From positions 620,001 to 684,000 of the forward strand of contig JAQGDQ010000036.1 in the NCBI GenBank assembly GCA_030141605.1: 64,000 nt of DNA. Reading direction: 5' to 3'. Of this stretch, positions 22,561 through 36,792 are shown in pieces; within the stretch, counting starts at the first letter, position 1; the number at the start of each line of letters is the position of its first letter. The position numbers were made by a program, and so were the translations under genes. The stretch comes from Tubiluchus corallicola (taxonomy: Eukaryota; Priapulida; Priapulimorpha; Priapulimorphida; Tubiluchidae). The notes beneath the pieces were generated by a model that saw only the letters and a list, made by a program, of their open reading frames with translations, was not told where the DNA came from and did not search any database.

Positions 22561-25500
22561 ATGACAATATAATATAATTATACTGATAATGAACTTTAGC
22601 ACCCATCACTAGATTGTTCCACAATTTAGTTTACTTCAGCGCGTCACAAAAATAACTGAATTTATAATTGTATAATCGAAAGTTATAAAACTTACAACAG
22701 AATCAACAACATGTATCGTGTTTTTTTTTGTTGGAAAGCCCAAAATGTGTTACAACTGCAATAATTATTGTGAGCACGTTTATAGTCTGCACAAGACTCA
22801 TATGACTAAGCCAAGATGCTTTTTAATCCATGGTTGCGAAAAATGCGATGATGGGCTGTAGTAATTATGTAGGCATCTCAATGCTTTTTAACACTTCCAC
22901 AGATGTTAGCAAACTATGTAAATTAAATTTAGTTAAGTAACTCTTTAATGGCCATTTATAGAAGCAGCCAACTTTTCCACCACAGCTCTGTTGGATCCCG
23001 CTGAGTCATTTTACTGCAAAATAGAAAATGTTACAAAATTCAAAGGAAATAAAAGCCACTCGGTATCCTGTTATTTACAGAAATCGCGTTCTTATTATTA
23101 ATTATAATATTATAATTTCACTTTGGTAGTTTCAGTGTTAATAGCTTACTCGAAAGGTTTGGCTGTTGGACACGTACGTAAACTTTTTTCACAATTTACT
23201 TCCTAATACTACATGAGAGTCATAACATAGACAATAAATTTAATTTCGTTAATTTACCTGCGCAGCCAACGGTAATAAGTTTTACCCTGCTTGTTTAGAA
23301 GGGCCTTGCTAATATATAAATTGCATAATTTCTCTAACTAAACTTTCCATACTATAAATCTTTCTGATAATACCCAAAAAGACAAAAATAATGTAGTGGA
23401 GAATGTCAGTGGTGGAAAAGCAAATTATAAACTAATAAAATTTGTATGAGGGAATGCTAGTGACCGACTTTGCGCCAATTGCTAAAATACACTGGTTGCC
23501 ATGCAGTTTAGTGTAATGCACCCGCACACATACACTAACACGATTAACTTTTAAGTCTTTTTAGTTAAACTATCTGACTGGATGGTAATGCGAGTAAAAC
23601 GACACTGTGCTGATGTTTAGGAGTTACAGATTTTCGTGAGAAACACATAAATTTGTTACTACTAGCATAAATTCAGATTGATATATAGTAATAGTTTTGC
23701 TGCCTTTTCCAATTAGTAAGCAAACGACATTGTTCGCTTACACCAGTGATTCTCAATCTTTTTCAGTGATAGCATCCTAAACTCGTGTAGTCCTTTCTTA
23801 GTAGCCTTTTTTCAACTGTAGCCCCCTCCACCATCATCACGTCAAACCATCTTACCATTACAGCACGGTGACTACGAATTATCTGTGCTCTCTGTACTCA
23901 AAACAAGCTAAACATAGGATACCCAAATAACAAACGTGAAATTCGTTAGTTTAAAGCAAACTATAAACAAAGAAAAATTTTTAAACAGAGAAAGAGAATA
24001 AATGAGATGCTTTTATATTCTGTTGTCCATCATCTGAATGTCCAGTATCACTGCAAGTATGGTCAAGACGGACATCTGGAAAAAAATTACAATAGCTAGT
24101 GTTCTTTAGTGGTAGTTAATCAACTTACCATCTCCCTCCTGAAAGGGGTTCCTCTAAGATGGATGGTTTGAGAGTACTGGGGCTGTAAGCCACCTTTGCC
24201 CTCTCACATTCTTTGTCATCGTTCTCAACAGGGCGGTAACCTGTTGAGAACCACTGGCTCAAACCTCTAATGTTGATCATTTACAATAAGTTAAGACGAC
24301 GCTTCAAATTTAAAGTTAAAACTGAACGAACCCAACTAATACTGTGGGTTTTTTAAGTATGTTAATCTCTGGCGACTTCAATACTGTATTTATGAAGTTC
24401 ATTTTACTGTCGCAACACCTTCATATCATAAAAGGTAATCTACATTTTGTTGACGTTTCTTGAATTAAAATAAGTAATGAAACCAAAGAAAGTATAATGC
24501 AAGAAGTAGAGCACAGACAAGCAAAGGTCAAATAACTATAAGAAACTCAAAAATGCATCATGCGCATTTTGATTATGCACCATGCTTTACAAAAGAGTCG
24601 TCAGTAAGTGTATTCCTAGCTAACAGACCTGATAAACAAATTATAAAGATGACAGATATCAACATTTGAATACTGGATCTTCCAAAGTATATATTCTGTC
24701 GTATGATTTCCTATGTAGAAAATGGCAAAAAATCTCATTGCATGAAGAATATCAGTAAGAAATCCGTCAGCTTTTATGATAGAATGCACAGAAGATTGCA
24801 TTATAATGTATATCCAAATCACATAAAAAAACGAATTGCTCAAATTGAGATTTATCCAATAATTTACTACTACACTACAATGTATAGCTTGCTCTAACCC
24901 AGTCTTGGAGACACCTCTTTGGAACATCAGTAGACAATCAAAGGAATGTGTAGACAAATAAGTAAAATAATAGTATACTTGATGGTGGCAGATCGGTAGT
25001 TTGTTTGTAAGTACAGCTGGCACATATCTTTCACTGCTCAACAATAACTATTGCTAACAATTATTAATGGTTTGAGAAAAGAGACCTAGCAAAAACTCTT
25101 TCTGAGTGCAGACCATTAAAGCGCTACAGTATTCGAAAGCTCTACAGCATCATTCAAAGTTTTACATTTTTGTTATGCTATACTAAACCTCAAACTAATG
25201 TTAAAATCTAATACAAGTACTTTACGTACTTGCTACTGCAATGAACAACAAATAGGTCTTAAACAAAGTTGTTGGCTCAGCTACCAACAACTAAAGTAAT
25301 CGAAATTGTTAACGAAGTAGCATCATTATTAGTTTAGTTCTCTGAAGATGCTGTAACATAAAGAAGTTAGAAGTTATGTTTAAACTAAACAACATGAAAC
25401 ACACTTTCCAATTACCAAAAAATACGTTACAGTCGTATTTTTTGAGATTAAATTCTGCACGAGCTTCCAAATATTTAATATTGCATTGATACAGGTCTAC

Positions 25501-26195
25501 AGGCTCATAATAAATGCTAAGAGCAGACGAGAAATTGTTTTTAAAGCTTAAAAACGGAGTTTGAGTTGTCAGCAAGTAACATGATTTGAAATGTTGAAAA
25601 CATCAATACTGGCAACTGAATAGAAGGCAAACTTTCACCAGTCAATTACGGCAAAGTTTAGCGAAACTATAAATAATATTTTCTGTTTGACAGTGAATAC
25701 TGGATATGTTTTCAATAGTGTTCTGGACATTGATGAATTCGTATATAAATGGATCGGTAACTGAAGTACATATTGAATGTTTAAGTCAAATTGGATACAG
25801 AAAAACACCAAATCACTAAAATTTCAAAGTATTTATTCAATTTTGTTTATGTTTCCATGAAATTGCTGTTCAGGAAAATCAAGGAGAAATTTCAGGACAA
25901 AAGGAAAGTGAATTATCATCACTTAAACATACGTGTGGCTACAAATTAGTGCGCAATCAAAACAATCAAAGGCAAAATGCCTTTTGTTCATTAAAGACAT
26001 TGCAGTACTGATCTCGCAGTATATTTTACCCTAAAGAGACCCCAAAATCGTGTTTAAGTGAACACACAATTCTGTTGGCAAAACCTAAACTTAAAAAACA
26101 AAGAATCGTGCTTAAAAGTAAATATTTAGTTATGGTATGTACGTTTTTAACAGATATACAATTACAGTCCCAATTTTTAAGTCTATTTTCTAATG
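22561..26195. other. Intergenic DNA and probable DNAJA2 3'UTR
   Basis: Besides the hAT element no gene was recognised. A minus-strand frame of 142 codons at 24616-25044 is rich in Phe, Tyr, Ile and Ser and looks like chance. The DNAJA2 3'UTR (minus strand) may end near the tttatt at about 25833, which reads aataaa on the minus strand. Confidence 0.45.
23744..24256. mobile_element. hAT-type non-autonomous element, 513 bp
   Basis: Terminal inverted repeats are cagtgattctcaatc at the left and, in reverse complement, cagtggttctcaacag at the right; this is the familiar hAT end. Flanks gcttacac (23736-23743) and gctcaaac (24257-24264) fit a decayed 8-bp target duplication (6 of 8). No transposase is inside. 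Confidence 0.85.
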
Positions 26196-29100
26196 CTATT
26201 GATGTGCACAAGCAATGCCAGGTCCACCACCATGCATATCACCCTCTTCATCCTCATGGTAAGCCTCCCGATAGCCGCTACCTTCACCACCTTGCTCGTG
26301 TGGGTTGTAGTCATGAAGATTAACTTCTTCCACGTGTTCTCCTTCAGGTGCTACAAATCGAGGGCGCTTTGGCAAAAAATTTTCTAATGCCTAAAAAATT
26401 AAATAGGCTTTGATGTTCAGTTATTCACTTAAAAACAGCAAAATGAGGTGATGAAGCAAATTGCTATTTCTAGTTAGACTTGATACATTAATTACATTCT
26501 TCTCACAAATGAGCCAATATGATCATAAAGAAAATGTTTGCATACACTCAGAGAATATAGTAAAACAGTCGAAGTGAACTAGAAGTACTTACAAGACAAT
26601 ATACATAATGCATTGCCAGGTTTTTAGGAAAAACATTTTTCTGACAATTTTTTGCCACCAATTACTTGAAAACTTTTTGAGAAATTTGCATTGAAAAATC
26701 GCATTTTCTTACATCCAACATTGCATCTTTGTTTTTATGGCAAAAAAAGATAAAAAGGAAACAAAATGAGGATAGCATGAAACACCCTTTTGCTAACTGA
26801 CAAAAATAATTTAGAAAAAAATCACTCTGATAAACCTATATTGCTACCTAGCATGTTAATCATTCTATAAGTTACTAATTCTAATCTAAATATTATAATA
26901 CGTCATCATTATTCTTTGTAACAATGTGCATACCTTTAACTGGGCTTCATCACCAAATCCATTTTCTGGAAACTTGATATCAAATCGGATGTGTAGATTG
27001 CCTTTATCGAAAGGATGTTTATACATTGGCATACCTTCATTTTCTACACTCATTACACTACCTAAAAATTGAATATCAAAAGAAGAAATATTAAGTCTGC
27101 TGCTTTAAGAAAAATGAAAATGCAGTATATAAAACTCGGCAATAACTTGCTGCTACAGAATCTCAGGCTTATATGCACGTAAACACTAAAACAATGTTGG
27201 CAAATTACAGTTGATTCAAATGAATTTGTTGACCTTTAAACCATGAACTATTATAATGCTTGACAAACGCACATGCCATCGTCACGTAACCTAAAATCGT
27301 GAAAACTAATTAGCCACAACGAGCGTGCCCTGGTCGCCGAATTATGGCAATTCTAGACAATTTCTACAATTTTCTGACCACCATGACTTACAACTAAGAA
27401 AGGTTTCACATTCTATACAAGCAGCAAATAGATACAAACTAAGGGTACTCATTCTAATCTAGACGATATTTTGATTTGAGGATAATAGTGATATATTCTG
27501 ACAGATCCCGTCAACTTCAACTTGAAACTCATCAAAGGATATTTCTGCTTGTCGAAGCGAAGCTATAACTAACTAACAAGCTAATACATATTTCAAAAAG
27601 GAGGGATAGTAGCAAGATACAAATTATGGCTATTTTCTATTAAACAGAAAGTACTGATGTACAGCATGTTTTCTTATTTCTTTAATACATACCATCCAAG
27701 CAACAAGCATTATATGGAATTTAAATAAATAGTATAACGTTTCACACTGAAACTTACCTGGTTTAATAACAGTGCCTGGTTTATTATGTACTACTAGGGA
27801 CCTGTCGTCGAGGTGTTTTACCAAAAACTGACCGCCACAAAGTGCCTCTGCTAGACTAATTGTGTGTGTCATCCATAAATCATGACCGTCACGTTGAAAA
27901 ATTTCATGATCTTTAACCTGAAGCACTATGATTATATCCCCAGGCTCAATGCCAGGCTGAAACAAACACATTTATTTAGCTACTAACACATTTATACACT
28001 AAACTTGTGAGGTTTGTTCAATTAACATTATTATTTTATCATGTAATGTGGGAGCGCATACGAATCTAGGTTTTGCACACGCAGAGATACTTTCCAATGG
28101 TAAAACACCAATTATTGGAAACTGACAGAAAAACAGTTGCACAATACTTGCACAAACTGTAGCAACCGAACAGTTATATCAAGTTGAATACAGGACAGAA
28201 ATTTGATATAAAATTTGAACAATTAACATTCATAGTGCAGATATCAGCAGTAAATATTCAATGCATCAATATGTGTCACTTCAAGCATCCTAAGTATACC
28301 CTAGGCCACATCCAATTAATGTCAATCATCCTCGGTCAAGTTCTGCTGACTGTCCAATCAGCGTGCATTATTTTTGACACACCTGTACAATCTATGTGTG
28401 GCTGTTCTTTTGAGACTTTAGCCGCAGCTATGTATTGCCGGTATACAGGGCTGGCTCTAACTAGTTTGATGCCCTAGGTATAATCAACTCCTTCCATGCA
28501 GTTTCCACCACAATTGCAAAATTAAATTTTTCTTGTATAATACTATAATAAAGTATAATTGTACTTTGTGTTAGGCTTATACATGTATTATAGTGTACTA
28601 ATTATGTGTAGTTTAGTACCTATCTACAGATACTGTTAATTGAGATTGAAGTTGAATTTCAGAAAAATGAAATTTATGTTCAGATCTCTATCACCCTTTT
28701 GGGCAAAAGAGACATTACAATTACAAGCAAGACATGTTTACGAGAAATATGGTAAGCATTAAGTAGGCACAATTAATTATAACTAGTGCAAAAGAAATTA
28801 CAGTAATCTAGTTAAATTCAGACATTTCAGCACTGCCAAATTGTTTAATTCCCTTGGTTTACTAGTTGAGAAAAGCTGTTCATACTTTAAAGTATTAAGC
28901 CTCCTGCTTTAATGACCCCATTGTACAGCTTGGGTCTTAATGAGCAATCAAATTTTTGCAGTTTCCCTTGGCTAGACTTTCCTCAGCCTTCGCATCAGAA
29001 AATTTTGGAACTCCATAACTCCTCTTTTTCAGGTATACATCCATTTCACAATCTGGCTTCACCATCTTCACAACTAGTTGCGCACTTTATTAGCTGTTCA

Positions 29101-32100
29101 ATGTCCACCAGCTTTTTTACCTTTCATTTCCTGTACTCGGCTCCCGAAGATTTAAATTTTTATAGGTTTATCCGCCATAATTAAATAAATGTTATCGTAA
29201 GAAATTTTCTTTATTAAGGGGAAAGATCATTACTATAAGCATTTACACAGTTCTGCTGCTCTGTGCATACAATAGAAAATGTGAGCAAAAGCAGTGGTGC
29301 CTGAGTGAAATCACGTAATCTTAGGAAACCAGATAAGGCAAAAGTAGAAAGTGTTTTGCTGCGGGAACAAACCTCAGCGTCAATAAAGCGTACATTTGAA
29401 CAGGACAATGACGCATATACATAGTTTCATTTAATTTAAATGTTGGGTACTTAGGTAATTATACATACACTAAGTTATTATTACTCCAACTTTAAAAATT
29501 AAAGAATTACTCCTAGAATTTGACGCCCTAGGTAACTGCCTAGTTTGCCCAGCGGTAGAGGCGGCCCTGCTGGTATACGTTATACTGTTATGAAAAACGT
29601 TCAACCTTTCATTAGTTCGCAGGAATTCACTTGATTCTAGATTTTATTACAGATTGTCAATTGCCTGTATTGTCATTTGAAATTGCAAGTGAATTAATGG
29701 AAATGTATAGTTTAATTTCGTCTTTTATAGGAAGAAATGCACAACACCTTCATCTATAAATTCCTGATTAAACCATTTTGCCATCAATAAAATACACAGT
29801 TTACTTTAATTTATGGCTTTGCAAGTTAGATAAAGACAACTATTTGATTAACTAAAAAAATAACCAGTTACCTAATGAAGTTAAACTGATCGTATGACGC
29901 TGCTTTAATGATTGCAAATATCAAACAAATATCAAATAGATTACCTGAACAAAGGTGATGATGAAATTTACAAACTTCAGTATGAAGCCCGAGTTAACAG
30001 GTATAAATGAGTCAAGCCTTCAAGGTTAAATTTCAAGTAAACGTCACAGACTTAGTTGTAATTACCTTTACACAGGTTGTAGACACAGGAATAAGCTAGT
30101 CAGCAATTCAGCAAATCTGTTTAGCTGGTCAAAAGTTATATTATATATCTATGTAATATTAGCATCCGGAAATAGTTAATTTGATACTTAAAATATGTCA
30201 TTGGGACTTATGTAATTCGGGCAGTCGATATAAGAATCGTCTACGGAATGGAATAATCAATTTTATTCCATTTTTGTAACCTAACAAACAACTGATGTAG
30301 AAAAGAATATGTCGCAGGTATGAAATGCTCGTATATTCAAAGGCAAGAAAGGCTTTCGCAAATTCTTTTTATTCCCCATTTGTCTAAAAGCCCTGGCTTA
30401 GTTCCTTTATAATAATGACCTGACTAGGCACTCATGTAACTGATGTCCCAATTTCCAGTCAGCGATAGACCAATGTGCTTGGCGTCAATTTTCTGTAACT
30501 GTTGTTATTCTGATAATTATCAACAATGGCGATGATGATAAATTTTAAAGATTTTATAAAACTAATTCTTCAGTGAAACTTTCTAAAAAATGATCTGCAT
30601 TTCAACAGAGCAACAACAACTATGATTATGGTTAATCCATGGATATCAACCCATACCTGCTGATCGCCTTCACCACGGAAATAAATCTTTTGTCCATCTT
30701 TCATGCCTTTTTCTATATGAACTTCTAACACTTTGGTCTCATTCTTTATTTTTTTACCAATACAGTCTCTACACCTGTCCTTCTCTCTAATAACTTCTCC
30801 TACAAAAATGTAATGAACATGTTAAGTTTATGATTAGTCAGCAAACTCAATAAGATGAATAAGTATTACACTGTGCACATCAGCTTACTTTTACAAAGAA
30901 TAAACTTTAAAGTACAATATCACTCAGTAGAAAGTTAGCACATGAAGACATTGTCAGCAACATAGACTGAAGTTGTTACTTCTTCTGTAATCACTATTCG
31001 TGCTCATCACGGTGACCAAATTTCTTTCGATTAGTGCACTAAAAAAAGTTGGAAGAAGTTTTTTGCAACTTGCTTTAAATTATTAATGGCTAACAATCTT
31101 GAGTTTTGCTTTTCACTTTTTATGAGAATAATAGAGTTGATTTTTTGAATCTCTGGTTAAAACAGCCAGTACGGTACTACGGTTAACGGTACAAATATGC
31201 TAACCATGGTATTTAATTTATTTGGATAGAAAATATCATATTGTCGCCATTGTTTCACTCCGCACACACATGTATGCAAAGCACTCGTAAAAAAACTAAA
31301 ACAAAAATTGTGTGATGTTAAAAAAGAAGCTGTTAAAACAATTTCAAGGCTAGGTGGACTGCGTAATTTTCATTGCTTTCTATACTAAAGTAAAAAATTA
31401 TTTGACGTAGGAGTACCAATCAAGGAAAACAGAAAAACAACTGCCTTTACTATTGACATGCTTATAAATTACAACCTTCTCCACCACAGTCAAAACACGG
31501 CGATTGAATCTGTTGTACCATGCCAGGACCAAGCTGTCTAAGCTGTACTTGAATGCCTCGACCGTGACATTTAAAACAGTCAACCACAGCACCAGGTTTT
31601 CCTCCTTGGCTGAAAAATGATATGAAAGATGATGATCAGAACATGGTCCCTACAGTAATATATCATTTATTTGGACTTATGAGGCAGACGCCTAAAAAGA
31701 CGCTTCTACTTCTAGATATAATCATTACAGTAGTATTTTTCTTGTCATAATATTTCCATAAATTGTATATGTTTCATTTCAAAATAAAGTACTTGCTATA
31801 TTTCCATATACAAACTTGAAAACAACAAAATACAAAACTAACTATAAAATATTAACTTTAAGTTCACAACCAATTGCTCTTAGATCCTAATGTAAAGCGT
31901 AATGTAGGTAAAAACATAATGCATGCCATGACCACTAATAATTGGAGTATCACACCTTCCACATCTGGCAAGTATTAATGTCAACTATAAAACAAAATTA
32001 AAACCAATATTAAAATTTGATAAAATGAGTAAATGTCAGTCATCACTTTTGTAATACACGATCACAAACAATACATACCCGTGACAGGAAGGACACATAA

Positions 32101-35100
32101 CCTTTTTGTTAAGCTGTAATTTTGCTGTTTTCCCATTATATAGATCTTCTAATGTCACTCTAAACAATTAAATTCAGAAACATTTTTGATTTTGTAATGG
32201 CAAGCCTGTCAAAAAACACACGTTACACAAACAAAAAACAATAAAAGCGGCATTTTCTATACCATAGTGAATTCTGGGCCTGCACTCTGCAAAAAATAAA
32301 AGCTAAATTGCAATATTTCCCACATATATTCTAGCATAACAATACCTCAGATATCCACTTTGTAAAAAAATGTAACTTTAAATGAACATCGAAATTAGGA
32401 CTTGGGAATACACATTTTGCATTTAATTATTGTCAGACCTTTCCATTCATATGAAATAACTAATTCAGTGCCATGCACAAGATCTCCGTACTTTCTGTCA
32501 CCTATGAACAGACAAAGATATTGTGCCAAGTGCTCGAGAATATTAACTTTTAACCTAGAAAGACGTACTCAAGGTAACTAAGCAACAGTCAAGATCTGCC
32601 CACTTTTAAGTATTGTAAGTAGCAATAATACGCTTGTGTAATATTCTTATACATTCCATATCATTCTGCCACATTACTGTTTTTGTCTCCTCATTATTGT
32701 CCACTGTTAAGCATTTTAAGGTTTCTTACTTCATATAGACAAAAAGAAATCAATAGACTAATATTTTACTATTTCACAGCAAAATATAAAATACCATGTT
32801 TCCAATACATAAAAGTTAAAGGTAATTACCGTAAAGGATGCAGTGTGTCTTGTCCGCGAGTCCGACGAGGTCGTCTACCGCCCATGCCTCCAAAACCACC
32901 AAATAATCCTCCTCCGAATATGTGGGAAAACAAATCGTCAGCAAACAATCCTAGTTAAAAGCACGAAAGTTTAGTATGAAATGCAAATTACAATTAGAAA
33001 TTAAAGCATGCTCTTTACTGTAAAATTAAAGTGAAAATTTGATACTAATAATTTAAAAATAGAACTGAGTTCCAGTACGTGTACAAGTAACAACATCAAC
33101 AGTTACTATTAATGAGAATCCAGAAAAAAGCTTTTGCTTTAGTTTAAATAATGCAAATGTTGCAGTGCAATACCATATAGAATCACAATCTCCTTCACGA
33201 TAAAGCTCAAAACAACTACAGTTTCATTTCGTAGCCAGCTGTCTGCTATAATTTCTAATATCAACAAAGGTAACCCAAACAAAGGGAATTACAAAAATCG
33301 ATAACCCATTAGATAATTTTAAGTGATTTCTAAAGTCAAGCATTAATGCTATATACATTTACATAGATAATTTACATTTACAGACAGAAATATACCACAT
33401 TAAAACAACATTTCTCCTATACTGTTTTTGCATTCTGTGACTAAACTAAAAAACTTTAACTTATATGCAAAGTCAGAATGAATTAAGGTTAAAAGTGACA
33501 TACTATTTTAGCAATAAAACAGCAGGATTTACATTAAATACCAAAACTAGATTTAAAATAAATTGATTAAAATTAATTGGTAGCATAACAATGAAAAAAA
33601 CTGGGAAATGAGACAATGGAAAGTGATCAAACGGTTACTGACTGAAAGTGTAAGCAAATTTTACCAGAGTGGTCACTTCCACCTTCTTGCAGACCTTTTA
33701 ACCCATACTGATCATATATACGTTTTTTCTCTGCATTCGAGAGAACATCATAGGCAAACGATATTTCTTTAAACTAAAAAAATATGTATAATGTTGAATT
33801 ATTAGTTCAGTTTCACTTGCTCTTAGCTGGATGGGCGCACGACTGCACTTCCTCATAGGTACTAAATATAAGTAAAAGAGTTGTTATAACAAGGTGAGAA
33901 ATTCATTAACAGCAACATTAAAAATCACTATAAGTTATAAGTTATGTTATATAAGTTACATCAACCATAGAATAAAAAATGAGATTTACAAAAACAAATA
34001 GATCTCACATTTACAGCTCACAAATGTTTCTTGGTGTTTTCTTAAAAACTGATATTTTTTGCACTCTGATGAACTAAAGTATCACTTGCAGCATTAAACA
34101 AAGTATTAGGCTATTTGTTAAACAAAAATCATCAATTATCCTTGAAAGTCATGGCCTGACCTACATGCATAACACTCCAATGACGGTACCATTTTCGATA
34201 ATCTATACATCAAACAAAGGTCTGGACCCACAGATTTGCCATTGGGGGTTCATTTTTCAAATTGGGTCCACCGGGAGGAATGGGGGGGGGGCAAAAAACC
34301 TAAAATAATGGCCTTTTTTGCGAAAATTTGCAAAATTTATACCTCTTATTTCTAGAGAACGGGAACGTGTGGGAAGCGGAGCCAGTAATGGCTAGATAAG
34401 CTCATTCAATGGTGGGTGTTATAGTCATATTTAGATTTTGCGGAAGGGCCACTAATACCCGCTACGGGATTTTCCCGGACCCATCCACACAAATTTTGCA
34501 GAAAATATCGGAGGGGTGATAGGGTGTGTCTAGTGTTGGTGGAGTGGTGTAGGTGGTGTGGTATAGTGTGGTCTGGGTGGAGGGGTGTGGGTGTTGTGGT
34601 GGCGTAGTAGGGTATGTGTGGTGTGTTGTGAGAGGTGTGGTGGGTGGTTGTGTGGTGTGGTGTGGGTGGTTGGTGTGGTGCGAGTTGTTGTAAGTTTATG
34701 CGCAAAATTCTTTTTGCGGGGTTTGCCTAGAGCAAAATTAAACCTCACAACACTTTCAACACAGATCAAACGTTTCTGTGAAATAGTATAAAATCCAACA
34801 TATATATCTGTTGCTAGTTTTTACCTTAGGCCGTTGTAATAGACTAGATGAAATAAACAAGCTAGAAGAACATGAATTCTGATGTTGCATGAACAGAATT
34901 AAAATATTAGATATTGTGGGTTCATTTCGAGGATCAGCTGCAAACACACATATAAAATGGGCCTTCAAACATTTATCATTTGAACATTTCAAACGACCAA
35001 CAATGGTTAGTATGTTACAAAATGTGTACTCACAATCTCGCCATTTTCAGGATTTTTGTCTGGATGATATTCTTTTGCCAATCTGCGGTAAGCCTGAAAT

Positions 35101-36633
35101 AAAATTCGTGCGTAGAGCTCATACATAATTTACACATATAAGGTACATCAAACAAACTGTTCCTGTAGATTTTCTTACGACTACATCAGTATTTTGCACA
35201 TGGCACATGTTGAGACTGTGACACATGAGTACCAAGACTGATGCAAATAATAAATTTTCACCAAATAATACAGGTAAGGGTGAAGTTTGCTAGTTTATTA
35301 TAAATGCTAGTCTGTTTGTCAAACTATAAATGAAAATTTGGCATAGAAAACTGTTGCTCCAGACTCACTTCTACCAACTGCAAATAGAAAGTTGGTAGAA
35401 AGGAATATAGGGCAATAATTTTAATTAAAACATTGCAAATCTGAGACTATATCTACAGTATATAGAAGTAATAAAATGACTATATAATTTCATCACTAAA
35501 AAAGCTTCAAAAATATCTAAACTGCAGGAATGTACCACTAATCTGTAGTCATTTCCTTTTGGCACCGGTTGCTTGAATTAGACTGCTAAATTTTTAACAA
35601 GCAAAAGCACCAGGGGTAACTTTTTTGAAACATTACAGTTTTGCACATTACAATTTTGCACAAGTTGCCTCAGAGACGACTAAACTGATTTGAAACCTGG
35701 CAAAATACAAATTCCATATGAAATTCCACACTTCAAGAACATGTAAAATTTACAACCATCACGCAATAGTACAGTTTACACTGTTTACTAGGTACCACAA
35801 CAATCAGTGTTTCTAGCAAGCAGTTTCCAATCATATTCGATTTTCAGCATCAAAAATATTCTTGATTTGTTATGACCAACTTCCACTTACAAGCCTAGGG
35901 ACTGAATAATATGAACAGGAGACTTAATCAACCAGTAATTTCCTGAGAAATTAACTGAAATGAAACCATAAATTTGTATCAATCTTTTACTTGTGTAATT
36001 TGCTTGGAATGATGTGTTGCAAAAAGATCATTTCGCAAAGCCAGCTTTAAAGTTAAATTTGCAAAACTTTAGAGCACAATTTTTTCGAGTTCACAGCAGA
36101 AGACTAAGAATGACTAGAAGAACTTAATCTAATTTATGCTAAATCTTAATTAATTTAAGTAATTAACCTAAGCCAATACATATATTTATAAACATATGTG
36201 GTATGTTTTTGGCCTTGGCCTTGGAATTCAATTCTTATTTTTCTAAATTTTACTTCTGGTGGGGATTCCGGGGAACTCAAACTATGCTTCTTCGATACGT
36301 AGTTGGGTTTCACTTCAATAACTGTAGCCGAAACTGGATAAGATTTGTTTCGGCTGGTTTTGCAATTATGTTGTAACAGGATGTGCCCAACTATATACAG
36401 GATACCTACTTAGTGTTGAAATGAATGTCACTGTCAGTGTCAATAATCAAAGACAACAGTATCAACTGGCATGTGAGTTCATACAACCTCTCAAAATACA
36501 TTGGCTTATGAATATATAAAAAGCATTGTTCTTAAAAATTGCAAAATGACCATACACTAACCTTTTTTATATCTGAATCACTTGCATTTGGTGAAAGTCC
36601 TAGAACTTCGTATAATTGAGTCTCTGCCATCAT
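26196..36633 (-). CDS. DNAJA2: DnaJ homologue subfamily A member 2 (type I Hsp40 co-chaperone), complete, 413 aa
   Basis: Ten exons on the minus strand: 36633-36562, 35093-35034, 33773-33665, 32950-32830, 32159-32079, 31609-31476, 30799-30657, 27956-27758, 27061-26934, 26390-26196. All have GT-AG borders and the phases join without a break, giving 413 aa against about 412 in vertebrate DNAJA2. Order of parts: J domain (residues 1-70, HPD at 34-36), Gly/Phe-rich stretch (about 81-110), four CxxC zinc-binding pairs (C143/C146, C159/C162, C186/C189, C202/C205), two substrate-binding beta domains, and a Gly/Glu-rich tail ending CAHQ. That final CaaX box is the one of vertebrate DNAJA2 and predicts farnesylation. 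The protein stimulates Hsp70 ATPase and delivers unfolded clients in the cytosol. The start is MMAET; the second Met (36630) is also possible. The fourth zinc motif is CRDCIGKK. Upstream lies a solo LTR with a heat-shock element (37786-38150). Confidence 0.95.
28446..29569. mobile_element. hAT-type non-autonomous element, 1124 bp, in DNAJA2 intron 7
   Basis: The left end is cagggctggctctaact; the right end, in reverse complement, is cagggccgcctctaccg. This is a classic hAT terminus. Flanking 8-bp direct repeats are ccggtata (28438-28445) and ctggtata (29570-29577), 7 of 8 identical. Just inside both ends sits gccctaggta. No transposase was recognised in the interior. Confidence 0.9.
29578..30656. 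other. Remainder of DNAJA2 intron 7
   Basis: AT-rich intron DNA between the hAT element and exon 7. Nothing recognised. Confidence 0.6.
34270..34700 (+). repeat. G-rich / GGTGTGGT-rich low-complexity tract in DNAJA2 intron 2
   Basis: A run of ten G (about 34279-34291) is followed at 34509-34690 by about 180 bases made of ggtgtggt-like units with almost no C on this strand. The DNAJA2 transcript carries the C-rich complement. Frames through it (Thr/His/Pro-rich on the minus strand) are artefacts. Confidence 0.85.
35094..36561. other. DNAJA2 intron 1
   Basis: GT-AG intron (donor gttagt on the minus strand, acceptor tttcag). AT-rich, nothing recognised. The remaining DNAJA2 introns not listed separately are also without recognisable content. 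Confidence 0.7.
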
Positions 36634-36792
36634 AATTGAGCATCCAAAGAAATCTAACTGCAAAAGGCGCAACTTACAAAATTTGCGTGCATTCGGCCTA
36701 GATTCATATCCATGGTCCGTGCATTGAACCATAGTAAACATCTTGAAAATTATTATAAAGTATCATAATAATGATTTGCGGTCTATCAATAG

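Noticed and set aside
24616-25044. 142-codon minus-strand open frame
   Set aside because: Rich in Phe, Tyr, Ile, Ser and Cys as expected for AT-rich noise, no recognisable domain, and overlapping open frame on the other strand.
34406-34769. Thr/His/Pro-rich minus-strand frames
   Set aside because: Complement of the GGTGTGGT low-complexity tract within a DNAJA2 intron.
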